A stretch of DNA of 64,000 nt, from contig JAPPNF010000156.1 of assembly GCA_028818755.1 (NCBI GenBank), forward strand, positions 100,453 to 164,452. Reading direction: 5' to 3'. The notes beneath the pieces are model-generated. The model saw nothing but the letters and a program-made list of their open reading frames with translations, was not told the DNA's origin and did not search any database. Position numbers and translations under genes: made by a program. Below, one piece after another: positions 20,108-29,493 of this stretch. The DNA is from Deltaproteobacteria bacterium (GTDB lineage Bacteria > Desulfobacterota > Binatia > UBA9968 > JAJDTQ01). The first letter of the stretch is position 1. The number at the start of each line of letters is the position of its first letter.

Positions 20108-20761
20108 CTAGTGCGTCAACGGGGCCATGGCCATGGTGATGGACTCTTCGATGTCGGTGACGACGCCGCCCACCTCACGGCCGATGAGATCCATCATTCG
20201 GAGTTGCTTGATGCGGGGACGAACCCGTTCCATCTCGGGTTCCGAGAATATAGCGTCGAGGATACCGCAGGCGTCCAACAGGCCGATCATGGCAACGTCC
20301 CGGGGGTCCGGAGTATCGTCGGACAGCAGTACATCCTTCAACCGCAGCTTGGCCTCGCGTTCGATGCGTTCGTCGATGGTTGGATAGCGCCGGATAGAAC
20401 GAAAGATCCGGAAACTCCCGTCTTTGGCCTCGACAATGCCGCGTTCGATGAGTGTGCTCACGGCCTGTTGGCGGATGTCGGCAGCCTGCTCCCGGGCCAG
20501 CACCTCCATCCACACCTTGGTACTCATGGTCTCCCCGGCATTGGCGATGCGTTCCAGGGTCCTGTCCAGCAGCGAGTTGCCGGTGGGTGTCGGGTCGGTC
20601 ACCATCAGCTTCTCGGGGTCGGTGTCGATGCGGTTGGCGAAGGCCAGGTCCATCAGCACGGCACCGACCAGGATGTACTCCACGGCGCTGCCTCGGACCG
20701 GCCGGTACACACCGTCGTCGTCCAGCATCAACAGCATGGTTTCTTCGGTGAATGTGAGCAT
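20108..20761 (-). CDS. GOLPH3/VPS74-like (GPP34 domain) protein, copy 2
   Basis: 217 aa, collinear with copy 1 over its full length. Confidence 0.8.
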   Translation of the reverse strand: MLTFTEETMLLMLDDDGVYRPVRGSAVEYILVGAVLMDLAFANRIDTDPEKLMVTDPTPTGNSLLDRTLERIANAGETMSTKVWMEVLAREQAADIRQQAVSTLIERGIVEAKDGSFRIFRSIRRYPTIDERIEREAKLRLKDVLLSDDTPDPRDVAMIGLLDACGILDAIFSEPEMERVRPRIKQLRMMDLIGREVGGVVTDIEESITMAMAPLTH

Positions 20762-20852
20762 GGCGCCTCCTGACCTATTGCGCCGCGACGGTGACGGTTT
20801 TACAGGAGATTCGTTAACGATTTTCGTGGGTTGCGAAAGAATCCCGCGCCCA

Positions 20853-22424
20853 CTACTTCTTCCCGGGCTCGAACCCGCCCTGTTCGTGGTAGACGACTCT
20901 CTTGTCCTCCTCGAAGGCGCGCACCGATGGAATCGTTCCGCGCAGCCCCAACTCCTTCCAGCGCTCGGCCACCTGGTCGTACATCTCCCGCCTCAGCGTG
21001 GTGCGCTTGGAGAACACCGGCAGGTAGCGGTGCTCCTTGCAGGCGTTGATCAGCGCCTTGGAACCGTACGGCCGCTCTTCCGGCGGGTTCTGGGTGGGAT
21101 CCAGCCAAGTGCTCCAGGTGTTCCGTAGCATGTCGATGTCCTCGATGGGATTGCAGCGGCTGCTCATGGCCCAGATCACCTGGTCCATGTCGGTGGGGTC
21201 GATGTCCTCGTCCACGGCGATGATCCACTTGGTGAAGTAGGCGCCGCCGGGCACCTGGGCGGCCAGCGCCAGGCACTGGGCCGCGTGGCCGGCGTAGCGC
21301 TGTTCCAGGCTGATGACGGTCATGCCGAAGCCGCCGGCCCCGGCCGGATGGGCGTAGACGCCCTGCACGCCCGGTATGCCGAGCTTGTCCAGGTCGTCCC
21401 AGATGCGCGCCGAGCGGATGACGGCAAAGAAGCCGCTCTGTTCGCAGGACGGGTAGTCCGCCATGATGGCATTGGTGAGCACGGGGTTGGAGCGGTAGTG
21501 CACGCGTGTGATGTCCACCAGCGGGCAGCCGGCCTCGGGCCGGCCATAGTACCCGGGGAACTCCCCGAAGGGCCCCTCGGTCTTCACCGAGTTGGGGTGG
21601 ATGACCCCCTCGACCACGAGCTCGGCGTTGGCCGGCAGCAGCAGGTCGCTGGTCTGGGCCCGCACCACCGGGACCGCCTCGCCCTTGATGCCGCCGGCAA
21701 ACTCATACTCCGACACGTTCTTGGGGAAGGTCTGGGAGCCCACCAGCATGAACAGCGGATCGATTCCCCAGGCTGCCGCCACGGGCACGGACTCACCCTT
21801 CTCCCAGTACCGGGTGATGTGGAGCCGGGCGTCCTTTCCCGGAGACAGGTAGAGGCCCACCTGTTGTTTGCCCTGGAGCATCATCCGGTAGGTGCCCACG
21901 TTCAGGTACCCGGAATCCGGGTCGCGAGTGAAAACCGCGTCGGCTGTGCCGGCGTAGCGGCCCCCGTCCAGCGGCCAATGCCTGGGAATGGGGAGCTGCT
22001 CGAGGTCGATGTCGGCTCCTTCGAGCGTGTTCTCGTATACCGGAGCCTCGTTCGCCGGAACCTCGCGCGGGGGAATCCGGTCCTTCATCTTGTCCTTGAG
22101 CCGTCGAATGAGTTCCAGCGTGGGCGTTTCGGGCGGCTCCTCGATGGTCAGGGCGATGCGTTTCGAGCTGGGACCCAGGATGTTCCACAACATCCGGGCG
22201 CCGATCGGGCTGTCCTCGTACCCCTTGGGGTTGTCGAACAGGATAGCCGGGGACGGGTTCTGCTTGGCCACCAGGTAGGTGATGGCGCTCATCTCCTCGT
22301 CGCGGTCCACGGGCTTGTCGATCTGGATCAGTTCGTTGATTCCCTCCGCGCGGTCGAGCCACTCGCGGATATCCTGTATCGGACGGCCTGCCGCCGACGG
22401 CTCCGTCCTGTTTGCCTCAGCCAT
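20853..22424 (-). CDS. UbiD family decarboxylase
   Basis: LEQLPIPRHWPLDGGRYAGTADAVFTRDPDSGYLNVGTYRMMLQGKQQVGLYLSPGKDA; GPFGEFPGYYG. Confidence 0.9.
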   Translation of the reverse strand: MAEANRTEPSAAGRPIQDIREWLDRAEGINELIQIDKPVDRDEEMSAITYLVAKQNPSPAILFDNPKGYEDSPIGARMLWNILGPSSKRIALTIEEPPETPTLELIRRLKDKMKDRIPPREVPANEAPVYENTLEGADIDLEQLPIPRHWPLDGGRYAGTADAVFTRDPDSGYLNVGTYRMMLQGKQQVGLYLSPGKDARLHITRYWEKGESVPVAAAWGIDPLFMLVGSQTFPKNVSEYEFAGGIKGEAVPVVRAQTSDLLLPANAELVVEGVIHPNSVKTEGPFGEFPGYYGRPEAGCPLVDITRVHYRSNPVLTNAIMADYPSCEQSGFFAVIRSARIWDDLDKLGIPGVQGVYAHPAGAGGFGMTVISLEQRYAGHAAQCLALAAQVPGGAYFTKWIIAVDEDIDPTDMDQVIWAMSSRCNPIEDIDMLRNTWSTWLDPTQNPPEERPYGSKALINACKEHRYLPVFSKRTTLRREMYDQVAERWKELGLRGTIPSVRAFEEDKRVVYHEQGGFEPGKK

Positions 22425-22551
22425 GTTTCACCTTCCTTGTCTTGTGATGTTCGTGTTCCTCGTGGTCAGCGGTTTCGCCGGTTGACCCCTTGGCCTGACC
22501 TTTGGGAGCCGGTCCCCGTGTCGCCGCGGTCGTTCCGTAGACGACCGGCGG

Positions 22552-23316
22552 CTACTCCTTCATATCCTCCGGCAGCAGCCCGGCGAAATAGGCGAACGCG
22601 TGATGGGCGCGCCCGCGGTTGGTGGCCCCCATGACGGCGATGTTCCGGCCCGGCATGGACGGCGCCTCGCCGATGCTGCTGGCTACCCACTGCATGTAGG
22701 CGGTACGCTCGAGGTAGACGGCGTGGCTGGTGGCCTCCTCGACACAGTCGCCCACCGTGGTCATTCCGTGACCCTGCATCAGCACGGCCATGCGGTCGGC
22801 CAGGGTAGCCACCAGCTCGGCGCCGTCCTGGACGCTGTAGATGAGCCGGGGGCTGTGAAAGATGGGCGTCTCCGGTGCGAACGCCGAAGCCTGGTTGTAG
22901 ATGGGACGGATGGGCACGCCGGCGATGGCGAAGGCCGTGGCCAGGGGCTGGTGCGTGTGCACCACCGAGTTGACGTCCGGGCGCGCCTGCAGGATGGCCG
23001 CGTGGATCATGGTTTCCCGGGGCGGGATCTTGAGATTGATCACGGCTTTCTGGTTGCCGGCCTTGGCCCAGTTGGCCTCGCTGTTCTCCATGTAGGCGTC
23101 GATGTCCACTTCCATGATGTCCTTGGCACGGATCGACCCCAAGGGCGCCAGCACCGGCTTGATCAGCAGCCGGTTGGTGCCGGGGATGCGCGCGCTCACG
23201 TGGCCGTGGTAGTCGGCGAGTCCCTGGTGGAAGAGGATGCGCGTGGCCAACGCCACGGTCTTCTTGAGCCGACCGAGTTCGCGCGCGTTGAGTTTGCCCT
23301 TCTGCGACTTGGCCAT
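22552..23316 (-). CDS. Class II aldolase/adducin family protein
   Basis: ILFHQGLADYHGHVSARIPGTNRLLIKP; VVHTHQPLATAFAIAG; MQGHGMTTVG; start ATG at 23316. Confidence 0.88.
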   Translation of the reverse strand: MAKSQKGKLNARELGRLKKTVALATRILFHQGLADYHGHVSARIPGTNRLLIKPVLAPLGSIRAKDIMEVDIDAYMENSEANWAKAGNQKAVINLKIPPRETMIHAAILQARPDVNSVVHTHQPLATAFAIAGVPIRPIYNQASAFAPETPIFHSPRLIYSVQDGAELVATLADRMAVLMQGHGMTTVGDCVEEATSHAVYLERTAYMQWVASSIGEAPSMPGRNIAVMGATNRGRAHHAFAYFAGLLPEDMKE

Positions 23317-23417
23317 GGAGATTCCTCCTCGATAACGCCGAACCGGGCCCCGCGCCGGGATTCGTGTTTCACGCGGACCGGACGGGAGGGCGGAACGCTT
23401 CGTCAGCGGAAATGAAA

Positions 23418-23436
23418 AACGGGCGGAAAGCCCGTT
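23418..23436 (-). terminator. Intrinsic terminator-like hairpin in the 5' leader of the class II aldolase gene
   Basis: Minus strand AACGGGC-TTTCC-GCCCGTT followed by TTT. Confidence 0.35.
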
Positions 23437-23633
23437 GGAACGGGGGTTTTCATAGCACAGGGGACCCCGCGAATCCAACCGGCTCCCGTAGACTCCCGGC
23501 GCGGCTTTGTGTTACAAATGGTCCGGGAGGATTCAAGATGGGACGGTCCTCCCGCCTTCCGCCCGAACCAATTTCCCACAAGGTCGTTTCGGAGCTCCGG
23601 AAGTCGCTTGCCGGCAAGTGAGGGACGAAGTTC

Positions 23634-26540
23634 ATGGACTACAAAGAGACGCTCAACCTCCCCAAGACCACGTTCCCCATGCGTGGCAACCTGCCGCAGA
23701 AGGAGCCCGTGCAGGTGGAAAAGTGGGAGCGTGAAGCCGTCCACGAGAAGATGGTGGAGGCCAATCGAGGCCGTCCCAAGTTCATCCTGCACGACGGTCC
23801 GCCGTACGCCAACGAGCGCATCCACATCGGCCACGCCCTCAACAAGGTCCTCAAGGACATCATCATCAAGTACAAGAGCATGAGGGGCTATTGCACGCCC
23901 TACATCCCCGGCTGGGACTGTCATGGACTCCCCATCGAGCTGCAGGTGGAGAAGAACCTGGGGCGGGAGAAGAAGAACCGGCTCAGCAAGGTGGAGGTGC
24001 GCAAGCTGTGCCGCGCCCACGCGGAGAAGTTCATCGGCGTCCAGCGGGAGGAGTTCAAGCGGCTGGGCGTCTTGGGGCGCTGGGCGGAGCCCTACCGCAC
24101 CATCGACTTCGAGTACGAGGCCACGGAGGTCCGCGAGCTCGGCAAGTTCATGGCTAGCGGCTCCATGTACCGGAGCAAGAAGCCGGTCTACTGGTGTGCT
24201 TCCTGCGCCACGGCGCTGGCCGAGGCCGAGGTGGAGTACGACAACCAGCGCACTCCGTCGGTCTACGTGAAGTTCCCCATCAAGGACGCCAAGGGCAAGC
24301 TGCCGGACGACGGGGACGGCGCCTTCGCCATCTGGACCACCACGCCCTGGACGCTGCCGGCGAACCAGGCCATCGCCCTGCATCCGCTGATGCGCTACCG
24401 TCGCGTGCGCACCCCCGCGGGCGTGCTGGTGGTGGCGGAAGAGCTGCTGTCCTCGCTGATGGAGGCGTTCGGGTACGAGGCCGGTGCGTTCGAGGTGCTG
24501 GAGGGCTCCTGGTCCGGGGCCGATCTCGAAGGCATCGTGTGCTCGCACGCGTGGCTGGATCGGGACGTCATCGTCATCCTGGGGGAATTCGTCACGGCGG
24601 AGCAGGGCACCGGTTGCGTCCACGTCGCGCCGGGACACGGGCACGAGGACTTCGAGGCGGGCCAGCGTTACGGCCTCGACGCCTACGCGCCGGTGGACGA
24701 CAACGGGCGGTTCACCGCGGACGCCGCGGAGTTCGAGGGCGACATGGTCTTCGACGCCAACCCGCGGATCGTCGCCCGGCTGGAGCAAGTGGAACGCCTG
24801 CTCGCCTCCGAGGATATCGACCACAGCTACCCGCACTGCTGGCGCTGCAAGCAGCCCGTGCTGTTCCGCGCCACCGAGCAGTGGTTCATCTCCATGGCTC
24901 ACACGGGCCTGCGGCAGGGCTCCCTCGACGCCATCGAGCAGGTGCAGTGGATCCCGCCCTGGGGGCAGGACCGTATCATGGGCATGATGGTCAACCGGCC
25001 CGACTGGTGCATCTCCCGGCAGCGTTCCTGGGGCGTTCCCATCCCGGTGCTGTATTGCATGGACTGCGGCGAGACGCACTTGAGCGAGGCGTTGTGCGAG
25101 CACGTGGCCGGGCTGTTCGAGCAGGAGGGGTCCGACGCGTGGTTCCTGAGGCCGCCGGAAGAGCTGGCCCCGCCCGGGTTCCGCTGCCAGAGTTGCGGCT
25201 CCACCCGCTTCTCCAAGGAAGAAGACATCCTGGACGTCTGGTTCGACTCCGGCGTAAGCCACGCCGCGGTGGTGGAACGCCATCCCGAGCTGGGCGGCAG
25301 GGCGGACCTCTATCTCGAGGGCAGCGACCAGCACCGCGGCTGGTTCCACACCTCGCTGCTGACGTCGGTGGCCAACCGCGGCCGCGCTCCCTACGACGGC
25401 GTGCTCACCCACGGCTTCGTGCTGGACGGCAAGGGGCACAAGATGTCCAAGTCCATGGGCAACGTCACGGCGCCCCAGGAGATCATCAAGAAGTTCGGCG
25501 CCGACATCATCCGGCTGTGGGTGGCGGCGGAGGACTACCGCGACGACGTGCGCATTTCCGACGAGATCCTGAACCGGCTGGTGGAGTCCTACCGCCGGCT
25601 GCGCAACACCGCGCGCTTCCTCATCGGCAACCTCAACGACTTCGATCCCTCGACCGACGCCGTGAGGGCGGACGCGCTGGAGCCCCTGGACCGGTGGATC
25701 CTCGACCGCACCCAGCGGCTGCTGGGGCGTTGTCTCGATGCGTTGGACCGGTTCGAGTTCCACGTCGTCTACCACGCGCTGAACAACTACTGCAGCGTGG
25801 ACCTGAGCTCGCTCTACCTGGACATCGTCAAGGACCGGCTCTACTGCGAGGGGCCCGGCTCCACCGCCCGGCGATCCGCGCAGACCGCGCTGCACAAGAT
25901 CCTGCAAACCCTTGTCCACCTGATGGCGCCCATCCTGTCGTTCACCGCCGAGGAGATCTGGGAGCATGCGCCGGGGTCGGACGGCCCGGACAGCATCCTG
26001 CTCTCGCCCATACCGGAGCCGGACGAGAGTCTTTCGGATCCGGCTCTCACCGCGGAATGGGAACTGCGCCTGAACCTGCGCGGAGAGGTGCTGAAGGCGC
26101 TGGAGGTGGCGCGTCAGTGCGGGGCCATCGGCCATTCCCTGGACGCGCGGGTGGTGCTGTATCCGGACGTCTACGACAAGGCGCCGGACATTCAGGAAGT
26201 GTTGCGCGCCGGCGCGCCGATGCCGTGGGAGGACATGTTCATCGTCTCGCAGGTGTCGGTGGCCGCGGGAGAGCCGCCGGGCGAGTTGGTCTACCCGGAG
26301 CCCAACGCCGGGGACGACACCGGCGGGACGGGCGCGGGCAACGCCGCAGGGCAAGGGACGGGCTATGAGAGCGTCCTCCTGGGCGGCTCCATCGGTGTCT
26401 ATCCGGCGGCCGGCGAGAAATGCGAGCGGTGCTGGAAGTACCACGAGGCGGTGGGAGAGGACGCTGCCCATCCGGGGGTCTGCCCCCGTTGCGCGGAGGT
26501 GTTACGATCTTTACCGGAGGCCGAAAGCGCGCGCGCATAG
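23634..26540 (+). CDS. ileS: Isoleucyl-tRNA synthetase
   Basis: HDGPPYANERIHIGHALNKVLKDII; GWDCHGLPIE; LDGKGHKMSKSMGNV; C-terminal Zn site CERCWKYHE...CPRC. Confidence 0.98.
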   Translation: MDYKETLNLPKTTFPMRGNLPQKEPVQVEKWEREAVHEKMVEANRGRPKFILHDGPPYANERIHIGHALNKVLKDIIIKYKSMRGYCTPYIPGWDCHGLPIELQVEKNLGREKKNRLSKVEVRKLCRAHAEKFIGVQREEFKRLGVLGRWAEPYRTIDFEYEATEVRELGKFMASGSMYRSKKPVYWCASCATALAEAEVEYDNQRTPSVYVKFPIKDAKGKLPDDGDGAFAIWTTTPWTLPANQAIALHPLMRYRRVRTPAGVLVVAEELLSSLMEAFGYEAGAFEVLEGSWSGADLEGIVCSHAWLDRDVIVILGEFVTAEQGTGCVHVAPGHGHEDFEAGQRYGLDAYAPVDDNGRFTADAAEFEGDMVFDANPRIVARLEQVERLLASEDIDHSYPHCWRCKQPVLFRATEQWFISMAHTGLRQGSLDAIEQVQWIPPWGQDRIMGMMVNRPDWCISRQRSWGVPIPVLYCMDCGETHLSEALCEHVAGLFEQEGSDAWFLRPPEELAPPGFRCQSCGSTRFSKEEDILDVWFDSGVSHAAVVERHPELGGRADLYLEGSDQHRGWFHTSLLTSVANRGRAPYDGVLTHGFVLDGKGHKMSKSMGNVTAPQEIIKKFGADIIRLWVAAEDYRDDVRISDEILNRLVESYRRLRNTARFLIGNLNDFDPSTDAVRADALEPLDRWILDRTQRLLGRCLDALDRFEFHVVYHALNNYCSVDLSSLYLDIVKDRLYCEGPGSTARRSAQTALHKILQTLVHLMAPILSFTAEEIWEHAPGSDGPDSILLSPIPEPDESLSDPALTAEWELRLNLRGEVLKALEVARQCGAIGHSLDARVVLYPDVYDKAPDIQEVLRAGAPMPWEDMFIVSQVSVAAGEPPGELVYPEPNAGDDTGGTGAGNAAGQGTGYESVLLGGSIGVYPAAGEKCERCWKYHEAVGEDAAHPGVCPRCAEVLRSLPEAESARA

Positions 26541-27025
26541 TCGCCCTGCTGGCCGTGATCCTGCTGCTCGACCAGGGCACCAAGCTGCTCGTTGACCACA
26601 CGATTCCGCTGCATCACTCGATTCCCGTCGTCGAGGGCTGGGTGGACCTGACCCACGTCCGCAACACCGGCGCCGCGTTCGGGTTGATGGCGAGCGGCCG
26701 CCGGGCCCTGGCTTCCTACCTCCTGATCGCCTTTTCGCTGGTGGCCGTCGGCTTCGTCATCCACCTCCTGCGCCGGCTCTCGGAACGGGACACCGGGCTC
26801 ATCCTGTCGCTGACGTTCATTCTGGCCGGGGCGCTGGGCAATCTCGTGGATCGATTGTTCTATGGCGAGGTGATCGATTTCGTCGACGTCTACTGGAACG
26901 CCTGGCACTGGCCCGCGTTCAACGTGGCGGACAGCTTCATCACCATCGGCGCGGTGCTGTGCTTCTGGTGCCTCATGCGCACCAAGGGCCGGGACCCCTT
27001 CGCGCCGGTCCGGGCCGGCCGCTGA
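26420..27025 (+). CDS. lspA: Lipoprotein signal peptidase (signal peptidase II); exact start uncertain, overlaps ileS end
   Basis: LLLDQGTKLLV, HVRNTGAAFGLM, GALGNLVDRLFYGEVIDFVDVYW, AFNVADSFITIG. Confidence 0.95.
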   Translation: MRAVLEVPRGGGRGRCPSGGLPPLRGGVTIFTGGRKRARIVALLAVILLLDQGTKLLVDHTIPLHHSIPVVEGWVDLTHVRNTGAAFGLMASGRRALASYLLIAFSLVAVGFVIHLLRRLSERDTGLILSLTFILAGALGNLVDRLFYGEVIDFVDVYWNAWHWPAFNVADSFITIGAVLCFWCLMRTKGRDPFAPVRAGR

Positions 27026-27037
27026 CCTCCCGCGCTC

Positions 27038-27799
27038 ATGGAACGGCAGGTTACCATCCGTAACGGCAGGGGCGAACGTCTGGCCGGCGCGCTCCATCTG
27101 CCCCCGGGGGAGGCCGGTTCCCAAGGCGTGATCCTGTGCCACGGCATGGAATCGAGCAAGGAGAGCCTCAAGCTCGTACACTTGGGTGAATCCCTCAGCC
27201 GGGCCGGCTACACGGTGCTGCGCTTCGACTTCACCGGAGCCGGCGAATCCACCGGCGACTTCGAGTCCATCACCTGCACCCGCCAGGTGGAGGATCTCGA
27301 GGCCGCCCACGAGTTGCTGAAGGAGCGGGGAGTGGCCCGGGTAGGCATCATCGGTTCCAGCATGGGCGGCACCACGGCGCTCGTGTACGCGGGTGCCGCG
27401 GAGGGCGTGGCGGCGTTGGCGACCCTGGCGGCGCCCTTCAACCCGCGGGAACTGCTGGAACGGGATTTTCCGTCCGAGGCCGTCGCGCGGTGGCGGGCGC
27501 GGGGTTCCATCGAGTTCAACGGCCACCGGCTGACGACGGATTTCCTGGAAGAGGCCTTGACCATCGACGTCGCCGGAGCGGTGGCGCGGATCACCTGTCC
27601 GGTGCTGGTGATCCACGGGGACGCGGACCCGACCGTGCCGGTGGAACAGGCCCGGCGGCTCCATGCCGCCGTTCCCGGCGAGAAGCGCTTGTGCATCCTT
27701 CCCGGGGCCGACCACCGGTTCACGCGTGAGGAGGACCGTGTCGCGGCATTGGGCCAGGCGGAAGAGTGGATGGCGCGGCACGTGGGGAGGTCGGCGTGA
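27038..27799 (+). CDS. Alpha/beta hydrolase
   Basis: GVILCHGMESSKES, RFDFTGAGESTGDF, GIIGSSMGGTTALVYA. Confidence 0.88.
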   Translation: MERQVTIRNGRGERLAGALHLPPGEAGSQGVILCHGMESSKESLKLVHLGESLSRAGYTVLRFDFTGAGESTGDFESITCTRQVEDLEAAHELLKERGVARVGIIGSSMGGTTALVYAGAAEGVAALATLAAPFNPRELLERDFPSEAVARWRARGSIEFNGHRLTTDFLEEALTIDVAGAVARITCPVLVIHGDADPTVPVEQARRLHAAVPGEKRLCILPGADHRFTREEDRVAALGQAEEWMARHVGRSA

Positions 27800-28194
27800 G
27801 TTGGCGCGGCGTGCTCTGCGCGGCGCTGTTGCCGGCCCTTGTCGGCTGCAAGGGCGGGGGCGACGCCACGGCGCGGGGAGCGGCGGAGGCGTTCATGGAC
27901 CGGCACTACGTCGAGGTCGACCTGCCCAGGTCCAGGGAGTACACCACCGGCCTGGCCCGCAGCAAGGTGGACAAGCGGATCCGCCTGACCGCCGGGCACG
28001 CCGTCGACGCGGGCACGCGCAAGCCCCGTGTCTACTACAAGCTGCTGGAAGAGCGGGAGGCCCGCGGACGCGTTGCGTTCGTCTACCAACTCACCATCCG
28101 GCCGGAGGGCGCCGGCGAGTTTTCCCGCAGGCTCCTGATCCGGGTGCGCAGGGAAGAGGCGGGCTGGCGGGTGTCGAACTACATGGAATACTGA
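27796..28194 (+). CDS. Putative lipoprotein, unknown function
   Basis: GTG start overlapping the upstream stop; signal peptide with lipobox LVGC. Confidence 0.6.
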   Translation: MSWRGVLCAALLPALVGCKGGGDATARGAAEAFMDRHYVEVDLPRSREYTTGLARSKVDKRIRLTAGHAVDAGTRKPRVYYKLLEEREARGRVAFVYQLTIRPEGAGEFSRRLLIRVRREEAGWRVSNYMEY

Positions 28195-28207
28195 CGCGCC
28201 AGTTGTT

Positions 28208-29479
28208 ATGAAAATAGGTGCCATGACTCTGAGTGAACAAGGACCTCTGTCACCCTATCGTATCCTGGACCTGACCGACGAGCTGGGCTTCCTGTGCGGC
28301 AAGACCCTTGGCGACCTCGGCGCCGACGTCATCAAGGTGGAGCGCCCGGGCGGAGACGCCTCCCGCCGCATCGGGCCGTATCTCGACGGCGAGCGCGATC
28401 CGGAGAAGAGCCTCTACTGGTTCGCCTTCAACAACAACAAGCGCGGCATCACCCTGAACCTCGAGGCGCCCGAGGGGCAGGCGCTGTTCAGGCGCCTGGT
28501 GGAGAAGACGGACTTCGTGCTGGAGACTTTCCGGCCGGGCTGGCTGGAAGAGATCGGTCTCGGCCACGACGCCATCCGGGCCGCCAACCCCGACACGGTG
28601 CTGGTGTCCATCACTCCCTTCGGACTCACCGGTCCCTACAGCCGGTATCTGGCGACGGACATTGAGATCATGGCCATGAGCGGCTGCATGTCGCTCACCG
28701 GCGACCCGGACAAGCCGCCGCTGCGGGTGACGTTTCCGCAGAGCTACCAGTGGACCGCCTCCTACGCCGCCATGGCCGCGCTGGTGGCCCACACCCAGCG
28801 CCGGCGCACCGGCCGGGGCGAGCACGTGGACGTGTCGGCGCAGGCGTGCATGCTGTGGGGCTTTTCCCACGCCCACACCTTCTGGGACCTCAACCGCTCG
28901 GTGGAGAAGCGCGCCGGCTCGTTCATGACCGGCCGCACCATCACCGGCGCCAAGATGCGGGTGTTCTGGCCCTGCAAGGACGGCTACCTGAACTTCATCA
29001 TCTACGGCGGCGAAGCCGGTCGCAAGACCAACCAGGCGCTGGTGGAGTGGATGGCCGAGAAGGGCGCGGCGCCTGCGTTCCTGCTGGAGAAGGACTGGCG
29101 CACCTTCAACATCGAGCAGGTGACCCAGGAAGAGATCGACGTCATGGAGGAGCCCATCGCCGAGTTCTTCACCGGCGTCACCAAGCAGGAGTTCTTCGAG
29201 GCCGTGACCGGGCGGGGCATGCTGGGCTATCCGGTGTCCACCGCGCAGGAGCTTCTCGCCGACCCCCAACTCAAGGCGCGCGACTTCTGGCAGGAGGTGG
29301 AGCACCCGGAGCTCAACCGCTCCATCACCTACCCGGGAGGGTTCGCCCGCTTCTCCGAGTTCCCGTGCCGGATCCGCCGCCGGGCGCCGCTCATCGGCGA
29401 GCACAACCGGGAGATCTACGGGGAGTTGGGACTGGACGAAACGGAGATCGCACGTCTGGAGAAAGAGGGCGTGGTCTAG
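28208..29479 (+). CDS. CaiB/BaiF family CoA-transferase
   Basis: LSPYRILDLTDELGFLCGKTLGDLGADVIKVERPGGDASRR; NNNKRGITLNLEAPEGQALFRRLV. Confidence 0.93.
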   Translation: MKIGAMTLSEQGPLSPYRILDLTDELGFLCGKTLGDLGADVIKVERPGGDASRRIGPYLDGERDPEKSLYWFAFNNNKRGITLNLEAPEGQALFRRLVEKTDFVLETFRPGWLEEIGLGHDAIRAANPDTVLVSITPFGLTGPYSRYLATDIEIMAMSGCMSLTGDPDKPPLRVTFPQSYQWTASYAAMAALVAHTQRRRTGRGEHVDVSAQACMLWGFSHAHTFWDLNRSVEKRAGSFMTGRTITGAKMRVFWPCKDGYLNFIIYGGEAGRKTNQALVEWMAEKGAAPAFLLEKDWRTFNIEQVTQEEIDVMEEPIAEFFTGVTKQEFFEAVTGRGMLGYPVSTAQELLADPQLKARDFWQEVEHPELNRSITYPGGFARFSEFPCRIRRRAPLIGEHNREIYGELGLDETEIARLEKEGVV

Positions 29480-29493
29480 GGAATGGAAGGGTC

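Noticed and set aside
24194-26368. 724-aa plus-strand ORF
   Set aside because: Alternate frame inside ileS; Arg/Gly-rich low-credibility sequence.
23403-26471. 1022-aa minus-strand ORF
   Set aside because: Antisense to ileS, which has full catalytic motifs; shadow ORF.
28750-29490. N-terminal extension of ORF 28750..30708
   Set aside because: Alternate frame of the first CaiB gene; the second CaiB starts at 29494.
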